Shown here one piece after another: positions 20,588 to 30,604 of a DNA stretch of 64,000 bases. The stretch lies in assembly GCA_015068305.1 (NCBI GenBank), contig SVKV01000005.1, forward strand, positions 27,637 to 91,636. Reading direction: 5' to 3'. A program made the position numbers and the translations under genes. Under the pieces are notes generated by a model. The model worked only from the letters and a program-made list of their open reading frames with translations. It made no database searches and was not told the DNA's origin. Origin of the DNA: Oscillospiraceae bacterium. Lineage in GTDB: Bacteria > Bacillota > Clostridia > Oscillospirales > Oscillospiraceae. Within the stretch, counting starts at the first letter, position 1. The number at the start of each line of letters is the position of its first letter.

Positions 20588-21538
20588 ATGAAGCTATCTC
20601 TGATCGTTCCATGCTACAATGAAGCTGAAAATGTCCAGGCATTTCAGGATGCCGTCATAGATGCATTCTCAGGATGCGGCTATGATTATGAGATCATTTT
20701 TATCAACGACGGCAGCCGGGATGCAACACTTCACAACTTAAAAAAGATCTTCAGAGCACAGAAATGTCCGGTCAAAGTCATCTCCTTCTCCCGGAATTTC
20801 GGCAAGGAGGCAGGCCTCTATGCAGGTTTGGAACACGCCTCCGGCGAGTATATCTCCCTGATCGATGCAGACCTGCAGCAACGGCCGGAAATTGTCCGGG
20901 ATATGGTCCGGATGCTGGACGAAAGTCCCGAAACGGATGTGATCGCAGCCTACCAGGATCGTCGCGGCGAAGGTAAGGTCCTCTCTTTCTTCAAGAAGAG
21001 CTTCTATGCGATCATCAACAAGCTTTCCAAGGTGACATTGCAGCCCGATGCCAGCGATTTCCGCACCTTCCGCCGGTCCGTCCGGGACAGCATGCTGGAA
21101 ATGGCGGAGTATCACCGGTTCTCCAAGGGTATTTTTGCCTGGGTCGGATATGATACCCAGTTCATTCCCTATACGGCCTGCGAACGCCATGCCGGCAGCT
21201 CCAAGTGGAATTTCTGGAAGCTTCTGAACTATGCCATCGAGGGCATCATCGGCTATTCCACCGCTCCCCTGCGCTTTTCTGCCTGTGTCGGTGCCTTTAC
21301 GGCAGTGGCTGCGGTGATTTATCTGATTACGGTGATTCTGCAGAAGCTGATCTGGGGTATCGACGTTCCCGGTTATGCTTCCATCATCGTGCTGATCCTG
21401 TTCTTCGGCTCCATGCAGCTGTTTGGACAGGGCATCATCGGCGAATATGTGGGCCGAACCTTCGAGCAGACAAAAAACCGACCCATCTATATTGCAAAAG
21501 AGATCCTGACCTACGATACGGAGGATTCCCATGAATAA
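20588..21538 (+). CDS. GtrB/DPM1-like family 2 glycosyltransferase
   Basis: 316 residues from ATG 20588 (GAGGCA upstream); the track frame starts before the promoter and is too long. GT-A domain starts MKLSLIVPCYNEAENV, with the DADLQQRP metal motif near residue 95. Two C-terminal membrane helices (about 235-260 and 270-290) and the EYVGRTFEQTKNRP tail are typical of GtrB/CsbB/YkoT enzymes. These transfer a sugar from a nucleotide to undecaprenyl phosphate for later wall or polymer glycosylation. Its sugar and acceptor are unknown. The 3' end overlaps the peptidase gene by 8 nt. Confidence 0.9.
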   Translation: MKLSLIVPCYNEAENVQAFQDAVIDAFSGCGYDYEIIFINDGSRDATLHNLKKIFRAQKCPVKVISFSRNFGKEAGLYAGLEHASGEYISLIDADLQQRPEIVRDMVRMLDESPETDVIAAYQDRRGEGKVLSFFKKSFYAIINKLSKVTLQPDASDFRTFRRSVRDSMLEMAEYHRFSKGIFAWVGYDTQFIPYTACERHAGSSKWNFWKLLNYAIEGIIGYSTAPLRFSACVGAFTAVAAVIYLITVILQKLIWGIDVPGYASIIVLILFFGSMQLFGQGIIGEYVGRTFEQTKNRPIYIAKEILTYDTEDSHE

Positions 21539-22772
21539 AACTTACTTTACCGGTAACCGCCGGCGGGCCTATGAATCCATGAAGCCCGGCTCCCTGGCCG
21601 TCTTCTTTTCAGGCTGCGAGCTGCGGAAAACCATCGACGAATACTATCCCTTCTTCGCCCAGCGCAACTTTGTCTATCTGACCGGCATCGAGCAGAAGAA
21701 CACCTTCCTTCTGGCCGGTAAGGACTCTGCCGGCAGCACCTGGGAGCGGCTGTATATTCTTCCGCCCGATGCGATGGCGGAGCGCTGGACCGGACGCCGT
21801 GTGAAGCCTGCGGAGGTGGAAGCGGTTTCCGGTGTTGCGGATATCCGTTATGAACAGAATTTCCTTGCAGATTTCCGGGCGCTGACTGTTTCCGGTGCCT
21901 ATGAAAATCTGTATCTGGACCTCTACCGGCAGAATGCGGAGGATCCGGACTCCCCTGCCCACAGCTTCTGCGCGCTGGTCGCCAGGGACTACCCCTTCCT
22001 GAAAATCGAGAATTCCAATCCCATCCTGCGTAAACTCCGCACGGTCAAGCAGCCCTGTGAGATTGAGGCCCTGCGCAAAGCTGAGGAAATCACCAGGTCC
22101 GGTATCATCGCCATGATGAAAGCATCCCGTCCCGGCATGTACGAATATCAGTACAAGGCAGAATTCGACCGGGCGCTGGGCCAGTACGGTCCCCAGGGTC
22201 CCGGCTTCCCGCCCATCATTTCCGCAGGAAACAACAATTTCTGCATCCATTACTATGCCTATACGGGTCAGGCCCATGACGGAGATATGATCCTCAACGA
22301 CGTGGGTGCCAAGTGGAACCACATGATCAATGATGTGTCCCGTGGATTCCCCTGCAACGGTAAGTTTATGGACAAGCAGAAGCTCCTGTACAACTGCGCC
22401 CTGGAAACCTCCAACTACATGTTCTCCATCATCCGTCCTGGCATGAAGATGGCTGATGTGGACAGAACCATCCGGGAGTACAACGCACAGCTGCTTGTTG
22501 ATGCCGGCGTGCTGGATGATGTGGCAAATGTCGGCCGCTATATGTGGCACGGCGGCGCCCACCACATTGGCTATGACGTCCACGATGCCATCGCCACCCC
22601 GGAGATTATCACCCCCAACATGACCTTCTGCGTGGACGTGGGAATCTACCATGAAGACTGGGGCATCGGCTTCCGGGTGGAGGACAACTGCCTGGTTACC
22701 GAATCCGGCTGCGAAAACCTCTCGGCAGGAATCCCCAGAACAATCGAAGAAATTGAAGATATCATGAACTAA
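21531..22772 (+). CDS. pepP: Xaa-Pro aminopeptidase (M24B family)
   Basis: 413 residues. The N-terminal aminopeptidase-P domain (about 1-140) is followed by the pita-bread metallopeptidase fold. Metal ligands are visible: NDVGAKWNHMINDVSRG (two Asp), HGGAHHIGYD (His), a late Glu in VGIYHEDWGIGFRVEDN and the second in the same strand. It removes N-terminal residues preceding proline. Coupled by an 8-nt overlap to the glycosyltransferase, with a terminator right after. Confidence 0.92.
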   Translation: MNKTYFTGNRRRAYESMKPGSLAVFFSGCELRKTIDEYYPFFAQRNFVYLTGIEQKNTFLLAGKDSAGSTWERLYILPPDAMAERWTGRRVKPAEVEAVSGVADIRYEQNFLADFRALTVSGAYENLYLDLYRQNAEDPDSPAHSFCALVARDYPFLKIENSNPILRKLRTVKQPCEIEALRKAEEITRSGIIAMMKASRPGMYEYQYKAEFDRALGQYGPQGPGFPPIISAGNNNFCIHYYAYTGQAHDGDMILNDVGAKWNHMINDVSRGFPCNGKFMDKQKLLYNCALETSNYMFSIIRPGMKMADVDRTIREYNAQLLVDAGVLDDVANVGRYMWHGGAHHIGYDVHDAIATPEIITPNMTFCVDVGIYHEDWGIGFRVEDNCLVTESGCENLSAGIPRTIEEIEDIMN

Positions 22773-22777
22773 GAAAA

Positions 22778-22810
22778 GGGCTTCGGAAATTATCCGAAGC
22801 CCTCAGTTTT
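22778..22810 (+). terminator. Terminator between pepP and yajC
   Basis: A 10-bp perfect stem GGGCTTCGGA/TCCGAAGCCC with an AATTA loop. A TTTT run follows after CAG on the plus strand, and TTTTC follows on the minus strand. It probably works for both convergent transcripts. Confidence 0.85.
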
Positions 22811-22816
22811 ATGTTC

Positions 22817-23197
22817 TTACTTCTCAGCCTTCTTGGCAGCCTTTGCCTTTGCCTTGGCTTCTTCAGCCTTCTTAGCCTCAGCCTTGGCGTTCTCAGCAGC
22901 AGTCTCGTTGGAAGAGATTGCCCACTTGGCAAACTCAACACGAACCTGATCTGCGGAAGTCTCGATGACAATGTTGTTTTCCTTCACGTCAACAACAGTG
23001 CCGATGATGCCGCCGATGGTGGTGATCTTGTCGCCCTTACGGACGGAAGCGCGCATCTGTTCAGCTTCCTTCTTGCGCTTGTTCTCAGGACGGATCAGCA
23101 TGAAGTAGAAAATGCCGAGCATGGCAACCATCATGATGACGGTGCTCATCATACCGCCGGTAGCAGCGGCATCGGTAGCGGTCAGAAAATTAACCAT
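22817..23197 (-). CDS. yajC: Preprotein translocase subunit YajC
   Basis: 126 residues. One membrane helix (about 17-36, STVIMMVAMLGIFYFMLIRP) is followed by the YajC signature RKGDKITTIGGIIGTVVDVKENNIVIET. A low-complexity Ala/Lys/Glu tail (about 95-126) extends past the usual end of the domain. It associates with SecDF in protein export. It follows tgt by 70 bp, the usual tgt-yajC pairing; secDF is not in the window. Confidence 0.95.
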   Translation of the reverse strand: MVNFLTATDAAATGGMMSTVIMMVAMLGIFYFMLIRPENKRKKEAEQMRASVRKGDKITTIGGIIGTVVDVKENNIVIETSADQVRVEFAKWAISSNETAAENAKAEAKKAEEAKAKAKAAKKAEK

Positions 23198-23267
23198 GGG
23201 TAGAAAACTCCTTCGTGTATAAAATCTTAATTATTATATCATTGATTGGACAAAAAGCAAGCCTATT

Positions 23268-24398
23268 TTAGATTCTTCTTGCCAGTTTTTCGGAATACTC
23301 CCGGCGGAAGGCCTCAAAACTGCCCTCATCCAGGGCATTGCGGATCCGCTCCATCAGTTTGTTGTAGAAATACAGATTGTGCATCACCGCCAGGCGCATG
23401 GCCAGCATTTCATCGGCAATGAACAGGTGGCGGATATAGGCACGGCTGTACCGGCGGCACACCGGGCAGTCACATTGGGGATCGATGGGGTTTTCATCCA
23501 GCTGATACTTGGCGTTTTTCAGATTGATAGCACCCTCCCAGGTGAAGAGCCGGGCGTGGCGGGCATTCCGGGCAGGCATCACGCAGTCAAAGAAATCCAC
23601 ACCCCTGGCAACCGCTTCAATAATATTGGTGGGGGTACCTACACCCATCAGATAGCGGGTCTTATCCTTCGGCATGTGGGGTTCCACAGCTTCGATGATG
23701 TCATACATCTCCTCGGCAGTTTCACCCACTGCCAGACCGCCGATGGCATAGCCGGGCAGGTCCAGATCGGCAATCCGCTTCATGTGGTCAACGCGGATAT
23801 CCGCATAAGTGCCGCCCTGGTTGATGCCCCAGAGCATCTGATGAGGATTGACCGTACCAGGAAGGCTGTTCAGCCGTGCATTTTCTGCCTTGCAGCGAAC
23901 CAGCCAGCGATAGGTTCTGTCCACACTCTGCAGCACATAATCCCGGGGAGCGGGATTTTCGATGCACTCATCAAAGGCCATGCAGATGTCGCTTCCCAGA
24001 TTGGACTGAATCTGCATACTCTCCTCCGGGCCCATGAAGATCTTGCGGCCGTCAATATGGGATGCAAAGGTGACGCCTTCTTCCTTGATCTTTCGCAGAG
24101 AGGACAGGCTGAACACCTGGAATCCGCCGGAGTCCGTAAGAATGGGGCCGTCCCAGGTCATAAATTTATGGAGGCCGCCCATTTCCCGGACAACCTTATC
24201 GGTAGGACGAAGGTGCAGATGGTATGTGTTGGAAAGCTCCACCTGGCAGCCGATGTTTTTCAGATCCTCTGCGCTCAATCCGCCTTTGATGGCAGCCTGG
24301 GTACCCACATTCATAAAAACAGGGGTCTGGACAGTGCCATGGGCGCAGGTAAATTCGCCTCTGCGGGCCTTCCCTTCCGTTTTTTTCAGTTCAAACAT
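23268..24398 (-). CDS. tgt: tRNA-guanine transglycosylase
   Basis: 376 residues. Active-site DSGGFQVFS near residue 90-98, the nucleophile region FDCVMPARNARHA near 265, and the zinc site CDCPVCRRYSRAYIRHLF near 310. It exchanges guanine 34 of GUN-anticodon tRNAs for a queuosine precursor. With queA in the same run, only the last two tRNA steps of queuosine synthesis are encoded here; no preQ1 synthesis genes or preQ1 riboswitch are seen, so the precursor may be made elsewhere or salvaged. Confidence 0.97.
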   Translation of the reverse strand: MFELKKTEGKARRGEFTCAHGTVQTPVFMNVGTQAAIKGGLSAEDLKNIGCQVELSNTYHLHLRPTDKVVREMGGLHKFMTWDGPILTDSGGFQVFSLSSLRKIKEEGVTFASHIDGRKIFMGPEESMQIQSNLGSDICMAFDECIENPAPRDYVLQSVDRTYRWLVRCKAENARLNSLPGTVNPHQMLWGINQGGTYADIRVDHMKRIADLDLPGYAIGGLAVGETAEEMYDIIEAVEPHMPKDKTRYLMGVGTPTNIIEAVARGVDFFDCVMPARNARHARLFTWEGAINLKNAKYQLDENPIDPQCDCPVCRRYSRAYIRHLFIADEMLAMRLAVMHNLYFYNKLMERIRNALDEGSFEAFRREYSEKLARRI

Positions 24399-24426
24399 TG
24401 TTTATCTCCTATCTAAAATGGCAGGA

Positions 24427-25302
24427 TTACATATACTTCTCTGTAAATTCCCGGATGGTATTCTGGTACAGCTGTGTCTGCTTGTACATGCCGTTTCCGT
24501 GATTGCAGCCGGGCAGAATCAAAAGGGTAGTTGGCTGGGGGTTCCGGTCCCGGATCAGGGAAAGAACCTCATCCTGCTGCTCCAGACTGCCAGCAGACAG
24601 CAGAAGCGGGTACTTGCCGGCTCTGATATTCTCACGGCGGTCATAGTCCGCAGCGTCAACAGAAAAGGTCTTGCGGTACCGCTCATGGAGGCAGGCTGCC
24701 AGTTTTTCGTGGTTCATTTTGGAAACGGAACGTGAAACACCTTCAAAGAAGCCGGAAATACTGTAGCTGGGAGCATCAGCCAGGATGCATCTGACATTCA
24801 CCAGGTCCTTCGTCGCAAGGTCCAGGGCGATTCCGCCGCCCATGGACAGTCCGTGAAGCATGATGCTGCCAGGGAATCGTTCATTGACCCGGTCAATCCA
24901 CTTCATAATATCCCGGGATTCCAGGGGGCCAAAGGAAATGTAGTTACCTTCGCTGGGACCATGGGACCGCAGATACGGGATCAGAACGTTATATCCCATG
25001 CTGTGATAAAACAGGCCCGGAAATGCGGATTCCCGCTCCGCATGGCTGGTGTAGCCGTGAATCCAGATGACCGTCTTGTTCGTCGTACCGGGATAGAATA
25101 CTGCCTTCAGAGAAAGGCCGTCGTGGCTGGTGATCTCCCAATCCTCATGGGGAAGCTTCTGAATCTCGGCCAGGGAATTGTGAACGGTGGTGATGGTATC
25201 ATACCAGCTGTCCTCAGGACCCACCATTTTGTAGGCCTTGCTGATATCGTGGCGCTTCATGAGATTTTCAAACAAGACATTTGCGATCCATTTTTCAAAC
25301 AT
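24427..25302 (-). CDS. Alpha/beta hydrolase
   Basis: 291 residues. The oxyanion motif HGYTSHAE and the nucleophile elbow GLSMGGG (Ser near residue 155) define the fold; the C-terminal His is in ILPGCNHGNG. The family resembles the BEM46/YqkD-type serine hydrolases that act on esters or are of unknown substrate. No signal peptide. It sits between the GNAT gene and tgt in the queA-tgt run, with 8 and 28 bp gaps, so it is co-transcribed, but a role in queuosine metabolism is not shown. Confidence 0.85.
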   Translation of the reverse strand: MFEKWIANVLFENLMKRHDISKAYKMVGPEDSWYDTITTVHNSLAEIQKLPHEDWEITSHDGLSLKAVFYPGTTNKTVIWIHGYTSHAERESAFPGLFYHSMGYNVLIPYLRSHGPSEGNYISFGPLESRDIMKWIDRVNERFPGSIMLHGLSMGGGIALDLATKDLVNVRCILADAPSYSISGFFEGVSRSVSKMNHEKLAACLHERYRKTFSVDAADYDRRENIRAGKYPLLLSAGSLEQQDEVLSLIRDRNPQPTTLLILPGCNHGNGMYKQTQLYQNTIREFTEKYM

Positions 25303-25310
25303 AGTCTACC

Positions 25311-25862
25311 TCACTTTTGGGGATTGCGGATGATATAAAGATTGGTCAGTTCTTCCGTTCCGAACTGTGTTGTGTGGGAAATATCCTTCAGATACCGGAA
25401 TCCGCATTTTTCAATGACCCGTCTGGACTGCTCATTCCAGACGAAATGTCCGCAAAGCAGATAATCATAGTTCAGCACTCCAAAGCAGTAACCGATCACG
25501 GCTTTCACAGCCTCCGGAACCAGTCCCCTGCCCCAATAATCCTTGCTGAGCACATAGCCGACCTCACGGCCCAGATATTCAGGCCCCACATGGTCATTGT
25601 CATTTTCGTGGATACCCAGTGAACCGATGACCTTTCCGGATTCCTTCAGTTCCAGGGCAAGGACTTCCCTGCCTTCGACAAAGGAGCGGATAACCTTTCG
25701 GGTATCATCCATGGATTTATGGTGGGGCCAGCCGGCCATTTCTCCTACGCCGGGGACTCTGGCATATTCAAAGCAATCTTCCAGATCTGTCTCCTGCCAG
25801 GGCCGCAGAACTAGCCGGTCCGTTTCGATCCGGATGCCGGTAACATCGATGGGTGCATTCAT
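25311..25862 (-). CDS. RimJ/RimL-type GNAT acetyltransferase
   Basis: 183 residues. N-terminal IRIETDRLVLRPWQETDLED is the classical RimJ/RimL opening; the acetyl-CoA loop appears in GREVGYVLSKDYWGRGLVPEA. It would acetylate an amino group on a protein N terminus or small molecule; substrate unknown. Ten bp downstream of queA. Confidence 0.88.
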   Translation of the reverse strand: MNAPIDVTGIRIETDRLVLRPWQETDLEDCFEYARVPGVGEMAGWPHHKSMDDTRKVIRSFVEGREVLALELKESGKVIGSLGIHENDNDHVGPEYLGREVGYVLSKDYWGRGLVPEAVKAVIGYCFGVLNYDYLLCGHFVWNEQSRRVIEKCGFRYLKDISHTTQFGTEELTNLYIIRNPQK

Positions 25863-25872
25863 AGCTTACACC

Positions 25873-26895
25873 CTACAAAATGCACATGGCGTCGCCGAAG
25901 CTGAAGAAACGGTAGCGCTCCCGGACAGCTTCCTCGTAGGCGGCCAGTACATTTTCCCGTCCTGCAAAGGCGGATACCAGCATCACCAGGGTACTCTCCG
26001 GCAGGTGAAAATTGGTGATCAGACCGTCCATAGCCTTAAAGGTATAACCGGGATAGATGAAAATCTCCGTCCATTTGGACTTCTCCTCAAAGGTTCCGTC
26101 CTCATTGACAAGGCTCTCCAGAGTCCGGCAGGAGGTAGTTCCCACGCAGATCACGCGGCCGCCGTTCCTCTTGGTTTCATTCAGAATGTCAGCAGTCTCC
26201 CGGGAGATCATGCAAAGCTCTGCGTGCATATGATGCTCGTGAATATTGTCTGCCTTTACGGGGCGGAAGGTACCAAGTCCCACGTGCAGGGTCACAAAAG
26301 CGGTTTTCACGCCTTTTTCCCGGACCCGGTTCAGCAAATCCTCCGTCCAGTGCAGTCCGGCGGTGGGCGCTGCGGCAGAGCCGACAGATTTGGAATAGAC
26401 TGTCTGATACCGTTCCTGGTCCTGGAGTTCTTCCTTGATGTAGGGCGGCAGAGGCATCTTTCCCAGGCGCTCCAGCACCTCCAGGAAAATACCCTCGTAG
26501 TGGAATTCCACAACCCGGTTTCCGGTTTCCTGGACCTCCACCACCGTGGCGGTCAGTTCTCCGTTTCCGAAGATCACTTCGTTGCCAACCTGCATCTTCC
26601 GGCCGGGTTTGCACAGACATTCCCATTTTTTATCTCCCAGGTCCCGCAGCAGCAACACTTCCACCGCGCCGCCGGTGGGCCGGTGGCCCAGAAGCCGGGC
26701 AGGCAGCACCCGGGAATCGTTCATCACCAGGCAGTCCCCGGGATTCAGGTAATCAATAATATCATAAAAATGATGATGCTCCACCGCACCGGTAACCCGG
26801 TCCAGCTTCAAAAGCCTTGATGTATCCCGCTTTTCCAGAGGTGTCTGGGCAATCAGCTCCTCCGGCAGATCATAGAAAAAATCATGGGTTTTCAT
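25873..26895 (-). CDS. queA: S-adenosylmethionine:tRNA ribosyltransferase-isomerase QueA
   Basis: 340 residues, full length. It starts [17 protein letters not shown] and contains the conserved [11 protein letters not shown] and [10 protein letters not shown] stretches. QueA adds the cyclopentene-diol ring, as an epoxide, to 7-aminomethyl-deazaguanine in tRNA, using SAM as ribosyl donor. First gene of queA-GNAT-hydrolase-tgt-yajC, with its own promoter. Confidence 0.97.
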   Translation of the reverse strand: MKTHDFFYDLPEELIAQTPLEKRDTSRLLKLDRVTGAVEHHHFYDIIDYLNPGDCLVMNDSRVLPARLLGHRPTGGAVEVLLLRDLGDKKWECLCKPGRKMQVGNEVIFGNGELTATVVEVQETGNRVVEFHYEGIFLEVLERLGKMPLPPYIKEELQDQERYQTVYSKSVGSAAAPTAGLHWTEDLLNRVREKGVKTAFVTLHVGLGTFRPVKADNIHEHHMHAELCMISRETADILNETKRNGGRVICVGTTSCRTLESLVNEDGTFEEKSKWTEIFIYPGYTFKAMDGLITNFHLPESTLVMLVSAFAGRENVLAAYEEAVRERYRFFSFGDAMCIL

Positions 26896-26925
26896 GACAA
26901 ACTCCTCCGTTTTCTAAACAGAATC

Positions 26926-26954
26926 AGTATAGCCGATTTCTCCGGAATTTGCAA
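26926..26954 (-). promoter_or_regulatory. SigmaA promoter of the queA operon
   Basis: On the minus strand TTGCAA (26949-26954), a 17-nt spacer and TATACT (26926-26931), about 30 nt before the queA ATG. The sequence lies in the divergent queA/dapA control region. Confidence 0.65.
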
Positions 26955-27002
26955 CAGACAAAATCCTTTCAGATGCATAGACTGATACGGAGGGATCAGT
27001 CT

Positions 27003-27872
27003 ATGAAAAATGCATTATTTTCGGGTGTCTGCACGGCACTTGTCACACCATTTCTGGATAATCGGGTAAATTACCCCATGCTGGAGCAGCTGCTGCGCCG
27101 ACAGATCGATGCAGGCATTGAAGCGGTTGTGATCTGCGGTACCACCGGTGAGGCACCCACCTTGTCTGACAGCGAGAAAGTGGAGCTTTTCCGCTGCGCG
27201 AAAAACTATGTCGGTGATAGCTGCAAAATCATCGCCGGAACCGGAAGCAATTCCACGGAACATACGCTTCATCTGAGCATTGCAGCCCAGGAATGTGGTG
27301 CGGACGGCTTACTGGTGGTCAGTCCCTACTATAACAAGGCAACTCCTGATGGTCTATATCTGCACTATTCTCTGATTTCGGAGGCAGTTGACCTACCTCT
27401 GATCCTTTACAACGTCCCGTCACGGACCGGTCAGGATATTCCGGTGTCCGTATATCAGCGGCTTAGCCGGATTCCTAACATCGCCGGCGTAAAGGAAGCC
27501 TCAACCGATATTAAAAAAATCACAAGGATCCGATGTGCCTGCAAAGACGATCTTCCGATATGGACCGGAAATGACGAAATGATCACCCCGGTTATTTCTC
27601 TGGGCGGTTTGGGCGTTGTATCAGTGGTTTCCAACATCGCTCCGGTTGAAACCCAGGCGCTGGCAAAGGCAGCTCTGAACGGCGACTTTGATACCGCAGC
27701 TGCACTTCAGGCACAACTGCAGCCGCTGATTGAAGTGCTGTTTTCTGAAGTCAGTCCGATCCCCGTAAAGGAAACCATGAAAATCATCGGCTATGATTGC
27801 GGCAGCTGCCGTCCTCCGCTGACTCCTGCCTGTGCCGAAACCGCAAAGAAACTGAAGCAGATTCTCAAATGA
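27003..27872 (+). CDS. dapA: 4-hydroxy-tetrahydrodipicolinate synthase
   Basis: 289 residues from ATG 27003, preceded by GGAGGGA; the track start lies upstream of this site. TIM-barrel signature GTTGEAPTLSDSEK near residue 43-56, the catalytic tyrosine region YNVPSRTG near 133-140 and the Schiff-base lysine in GVKEAS near 161. It condenses aspartate semialdehyde with pyruvate, the first committed step towards diaminopimelate, lysine and dipicolinate. It stands alone between queA and a convergent GNAT gene. Confidence 0.95.
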   Translation: MKNALFSGVCTALVTPFLDNRVNYPMLEQLLRRQIDAGIEAVVICGTTGEAPTLSDSEKVELFRCAKNYVGDSCKIIAGTGSNSTEHTLHLSIAAQECGADGLLVVSPYYNKATPDGLYLHYSLISEAVDLPLILYNVPSRTGQDIPVSVYQRLSRIPNIAGVKEASTDIKKITRIRCACKDDLPIWTGNDEMITPVISLGGLGVVSVVSNIAPVETQALAKAALNGDFDTAAALQAQLQPLIEVLFSEVSPIPVKETMKIIGYDCGSCRPPLTPACAETAKKLKQILK

Positions 27873-27900
27873 GAAAGCGGCCTCCTTTGAGGCCGCTTTC
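27873..27900 (+). terminator. Bidirectional terminator after dapA
   Basis: A 12-bp perfect stem GAAAGCGGCCTC/GAGGCCGCTTTC with a CTTT loop. It lies exactly between the convergent dapA and GNAT genes and overlaps the end of the dapA stop. Confidence 0.8.
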
Positions 27901-27901
27901 G

Positions 27902-28369
27902 TTACATGCTTTTCTCGTAGTAGACAATATCCATTCCGTCTTTCAGGTGATCCACTCTGCCGGTCTTTCTGTAACCGATTTTTTCATACAGATAGCAGAG
28001 CTTTTCCTCCTGGGCAATGGTGTCCAGTTCCCACAGTCCGGCTTTCGGATAAAGATCTTCCATCAGCCGGATGGCTTTCTGGGCATAGCCGTTCCCCTGA
28101 AATTCCGGCAGGATACAGATGGGTGATAGTTTGCAGGCTGCACCAAAATCGCAGACTCTGAGGGCTCCGATCACAGATCCGTCCAGCTCGATCAGATAGT
28201 AATCTGTAAAGGACTGATCAAACCGGCGGTAAATATCATCCAGAGACTCTGAAGCAGGATTGCTGTCGTAATCCTGGTATTTTAGAAGAATCGGAGAAAA
28301 CGCCTTGACCTGGATCCGGTGAATGGTTTCACAGTCGGACCGGTCAGCTTTTTTTAAATCAATCATCAA
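27902..28369 (-). CDS. GNAT acetyltransferase
   Basis: 155 residues. It opens with DLKKADRSDCETIHRIQ, and the acetyl-CoA pyrophosphate loop is seen in LSPICILPEFQGNGYAQKAI (R/QxxGxG/A). Near the end, YEKIGYRKTGRVDHLKDGMD is the typical last strand. Substrate unknown. It lies in a short gap behind tyrS on the same strand, 44 bp downstream, so it may be read from the tyrosine T-box transcript. Confidence 0.85.
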   Translation of the reverse strand: MMIDLKKADRSDCETIHRIQVKAFSPILLKYQDYDSNPASESLDDIYRRFDQSFTDYYLIELDGSVIGALRVCDFGAACKLSPICILPEFQGNGYAQKAIRLMEDLYPKAGLWELDTIAQEEKLCYLYEKIGYRKTGRVDHLKDGMDIVYYEKSM

Positions 28370-28413
28370 AAATTATTGTGCGGATACCGTATACCGGCAG
28401 CATCCGTTTGTCA

Positions 28414-29637
28414 TTAAGCCAGGATGGCCTTGTGGAAGACCTTCTTACCCTTGCGGATCTTAACGCCTTCTTTCAGCATTTCTTCGGTGACCTGGAAGGT
28501 GGGATCAGCCATTTTCTCGTCATTGACGAAGATGCCGCCCTGCTGGACAAGCTGTCTTGCCTGCTTGTTGGAAGGTGCCAGACCGCAGGCAACCATCAGA
28601 TTCAGGAAGCCGATTTTGCCGTCGGTGAGCTTGTCTGCGGATACTTCAGTGGTGGGCATGTTGGCATCGTCGCCGCCGCCGACAAACAGAGCTTTGGCAG
28701 CAGCTTTTGCCTTTTCTGCCTCTTCTTCGCCGTGGACCAGCTTGGTCAGCTCATAAGCCAGAATTTCCTTTGCCTCGTTGATCTTGGCATCCTTCCAGGA
28801 GTCCATCTCGTTGATCTGCTCCAGAGGCAGGAAGGTCAGCATCCGGATGCACTTCATCACGTCTGCATCCTCCACATTTCTCCAGTACTGGAAGAAATCG
28901 TACGGAGAGGTCTTGTTGGGATCCAGCCACACGGCGCCCTTTGCAGTCTTGCCCATCTTCTTGCCCTCAGAGTTGAGCAGGAGGGTGATGGTCATGGCGT
29001 GGGCATCCTTGCCCAGCTTCTTGCGGATCAGCTCGGTGCCGCCCAGCATATTGGACCACTGGTCATTGCCGCCGAACTGCATGTTGCAGCCGTAGTGCTG
29101 GAACAGGTAGTAGAAGTCGTAGGACTGCATGGGCATGTAGTTAAATTCCAGGAAGGACAGGCCCTTTTCCATTCTCTGCTTGAAGCACTCGGCCCGGAGC
29201 ATATTGTTAACGGAGAAGCAGCCGCCGATTTCACGGATGAAATCCACGTAGTTCAGATTCAGCAGCCAGTCAGCATTGTTAACCATCTGGGCCTTGCCTT
29301 CACCGAACTCAATGAACCGCTCCATCTGCTTCTTGAAGCAGTCGCAGTTATGCTGGATGGTCTCCTGGGTCATCATGCTTCTCATATCGGTACGGCCGGA
29401 AGGGTCACCGATCATGGCAGTGCCGCCGCCGATCAGAGCGATGGGGCGGTTGCCGGCCATCTGCAGGCGCTTCATCAGGCACAGGGCCATGAAGTGGCCA
29501 ACGTGCAGGGAGTCAGCGGTGGGGTCAAAGCCAATGTAGAAGGTGGCCTTGCCGTTGTCGATCATTTCACGGATTTCTTCTTCATTGGTAACCTGGGCAA
29601 TCAGGCCGCGGGCTACCAGCTCGTCATAAACTTTCAT
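28414..29637 (-). CDS. tyrS: Tyrosyl-tRNA synthetase
   Basis: 407 residues. Class I signature [11 protein letters not shown] near residue 42-52, the KMSKS equivalent KKMGKTAKG near 230, and a C-terminal S4 domain ([16 protein letters not shown]). This is the longer TyrRS subgroup ending in S4. It charges tRNA-Tyr. The T-box leader with a UAC specifier lies upstream of the peptidase gene in front of it, so tyrS is the second gene of that transcript. Confidence 0.96.
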   Translation of the reverse strand: MKVYDELVARGLIAQVTNEEEIREMIDNGKATFYIGFDPTADSLHVGHFMALCLMKRLQMAGNRPIALIGGGTAMIGDPSGRTDMRSMMTQETIQHNCDCFKKQMERFIEFGEGKAQMVNNADWLLNLNYVDFIREIGGCFSVNNMLRAECFKQRMEKGLSFLEFNYMPMQSYDFYYLFQHYGCNMQFGGNDQWSNMLGGTELIRKKLGKDAHAMTITLLLNSEGKKMGKTAKGAVWLDPNKTSPYDFFQYWRNVEDADVMKCIRMLTFLPLEQINEMDSWKDAKINEAKEILAYELTKLVHGEEEAEKAKAAAKALFVGGGDDANMPTTEVSADKLTDGKIGFLNLMVACGLAPSNKQARQLVQQGGIFVNDEKMADPTFQVTEEMLKEGVKIRKGKKVFHKAILA

Positions 29638-29651
29638 AATTACTTCCTTTC

Positions 29652-30584
29652 TTATTGGGCTGCGCTGCCGATCAGTTGGATCAGCTTATCGCGCAGAAAA
29701 CTTACATTCTTTTCATCCAGGACCGTATCCTTTTTGGTATGGATCCTGCCGCAGTAAAGACCTGCCCATTTGCTCCTGCGGAAGGCGGCAATACCAACGC
29801 CGGAGGGGAAATTTTTCTGATCGGAGGGATAATAGGCAAAACCCTTTTCCCGAAGCGCCAGACTCTTTCCTTCTCCTTCACCGCAGATGCTTCGCAGCGC
29901 GTCCATCTGCAGGGCATCCTGCTTTGTTTTCTTATTGGGGAACAACATCAGCTCATCGCCGTCGCCGACACAGTCGCAGTTGAGAATGATCTGATCCTTG
30001 ATCTGCTTTTTGTGGGCGCTTGCATAGGATGCAGAGCCGATCAGACCTGCTTCTTCCAGGTCAAACAGGACGAAGCAGACCTGTTCTCTCAGTTCTGCCG
30101 GCAGTGATTTTGCGGTTTCCAGAACCGTCACCACGCCGGAGGTATTGTCATTGGCATTATGCTTATTGGCAGGGCCAACCATCATCAACACAAGAAATAT
30201 CCAGACCGACATATATCCGGACCAATAACCCAGAAAGCTGTCCCGGGTCAGCAGATAAACGGCAGCACCCACTATGCCCACCATTGCAAACATGAACGCG
30301 ACTACAAACAGCTGGTAGGCCATAAATGCCCAGAAATTGCAGGGTGTGATCAGATTGGGAAAAGGCAGCCGGGCCGGGGTGTCATAATGGGCGGTCACCA
30401 GATATTTAGCCGTTTCCGGGTTGCCGATCAGCAGATTCTTTGCACCAAAGCTTCCTTTTTCCACATTCACAGCATATCCAAGTCCTTCGCCATAGGACTG
30501 AACCGCATCCCGGAAGGCCTGTTTCTGTTTCTTATTCTTGCGCACAGGAAATGCATTTAAAACATCCATGGGATTTTCGATCAT
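29652..30584 (-). CDS. M28-type metallopeptidase with membrane insertion
   Basis: 310 residues. Metal ligands of the M28 aminopeptidase fold are spread as VTAHYDTPA (about 65), NANDNTSGV (about 142), [11 protein letters not shown] (about 172), [10 protein letters not shown] and a late RIHTKKDT (about 287). Between the first two sit two hydrophobic helices (about 83-107 and 115-136), an unusual insertion that would anchor the catalytic domain to the membrane. It is directly behind the tyrosine T-box and 14 bp ahead of tyrS, suggesting it is made when tyrosine is short. Substrate unknown. Confidence 0.85.
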   Translation of the reverse strand: MIENPMDVLNAFPVRKNKKQKQAFRDAVQSYGEGLGYAVNVEKGSFGAKNLLIGNPETAKYLVTAHYDTPARLPFPNLITPCNFWAFMAYQLFVVAFMFAMVGIVGAAVYLLTRDSFLGYWSGYMSVWIFLVLMMVGPANKHNANDNTSGVVTVLETAKSLPAELREQVCFVLFDLEEAGLIGSASYASAHKKQIKDQIILNCDCVGDGDELMLFPNKKTKQDALQMDALRSICGEGEGKSLALREKGFAYYPSDQKNFPSGVGIAAFRRSKWAGLYCGRIHTKKDTVLDEKNVSFLRDKLIQLIGSAAQ

Positions 30585-30604
30585 GGTATCTCCTCCTCTC
30601 TGCG

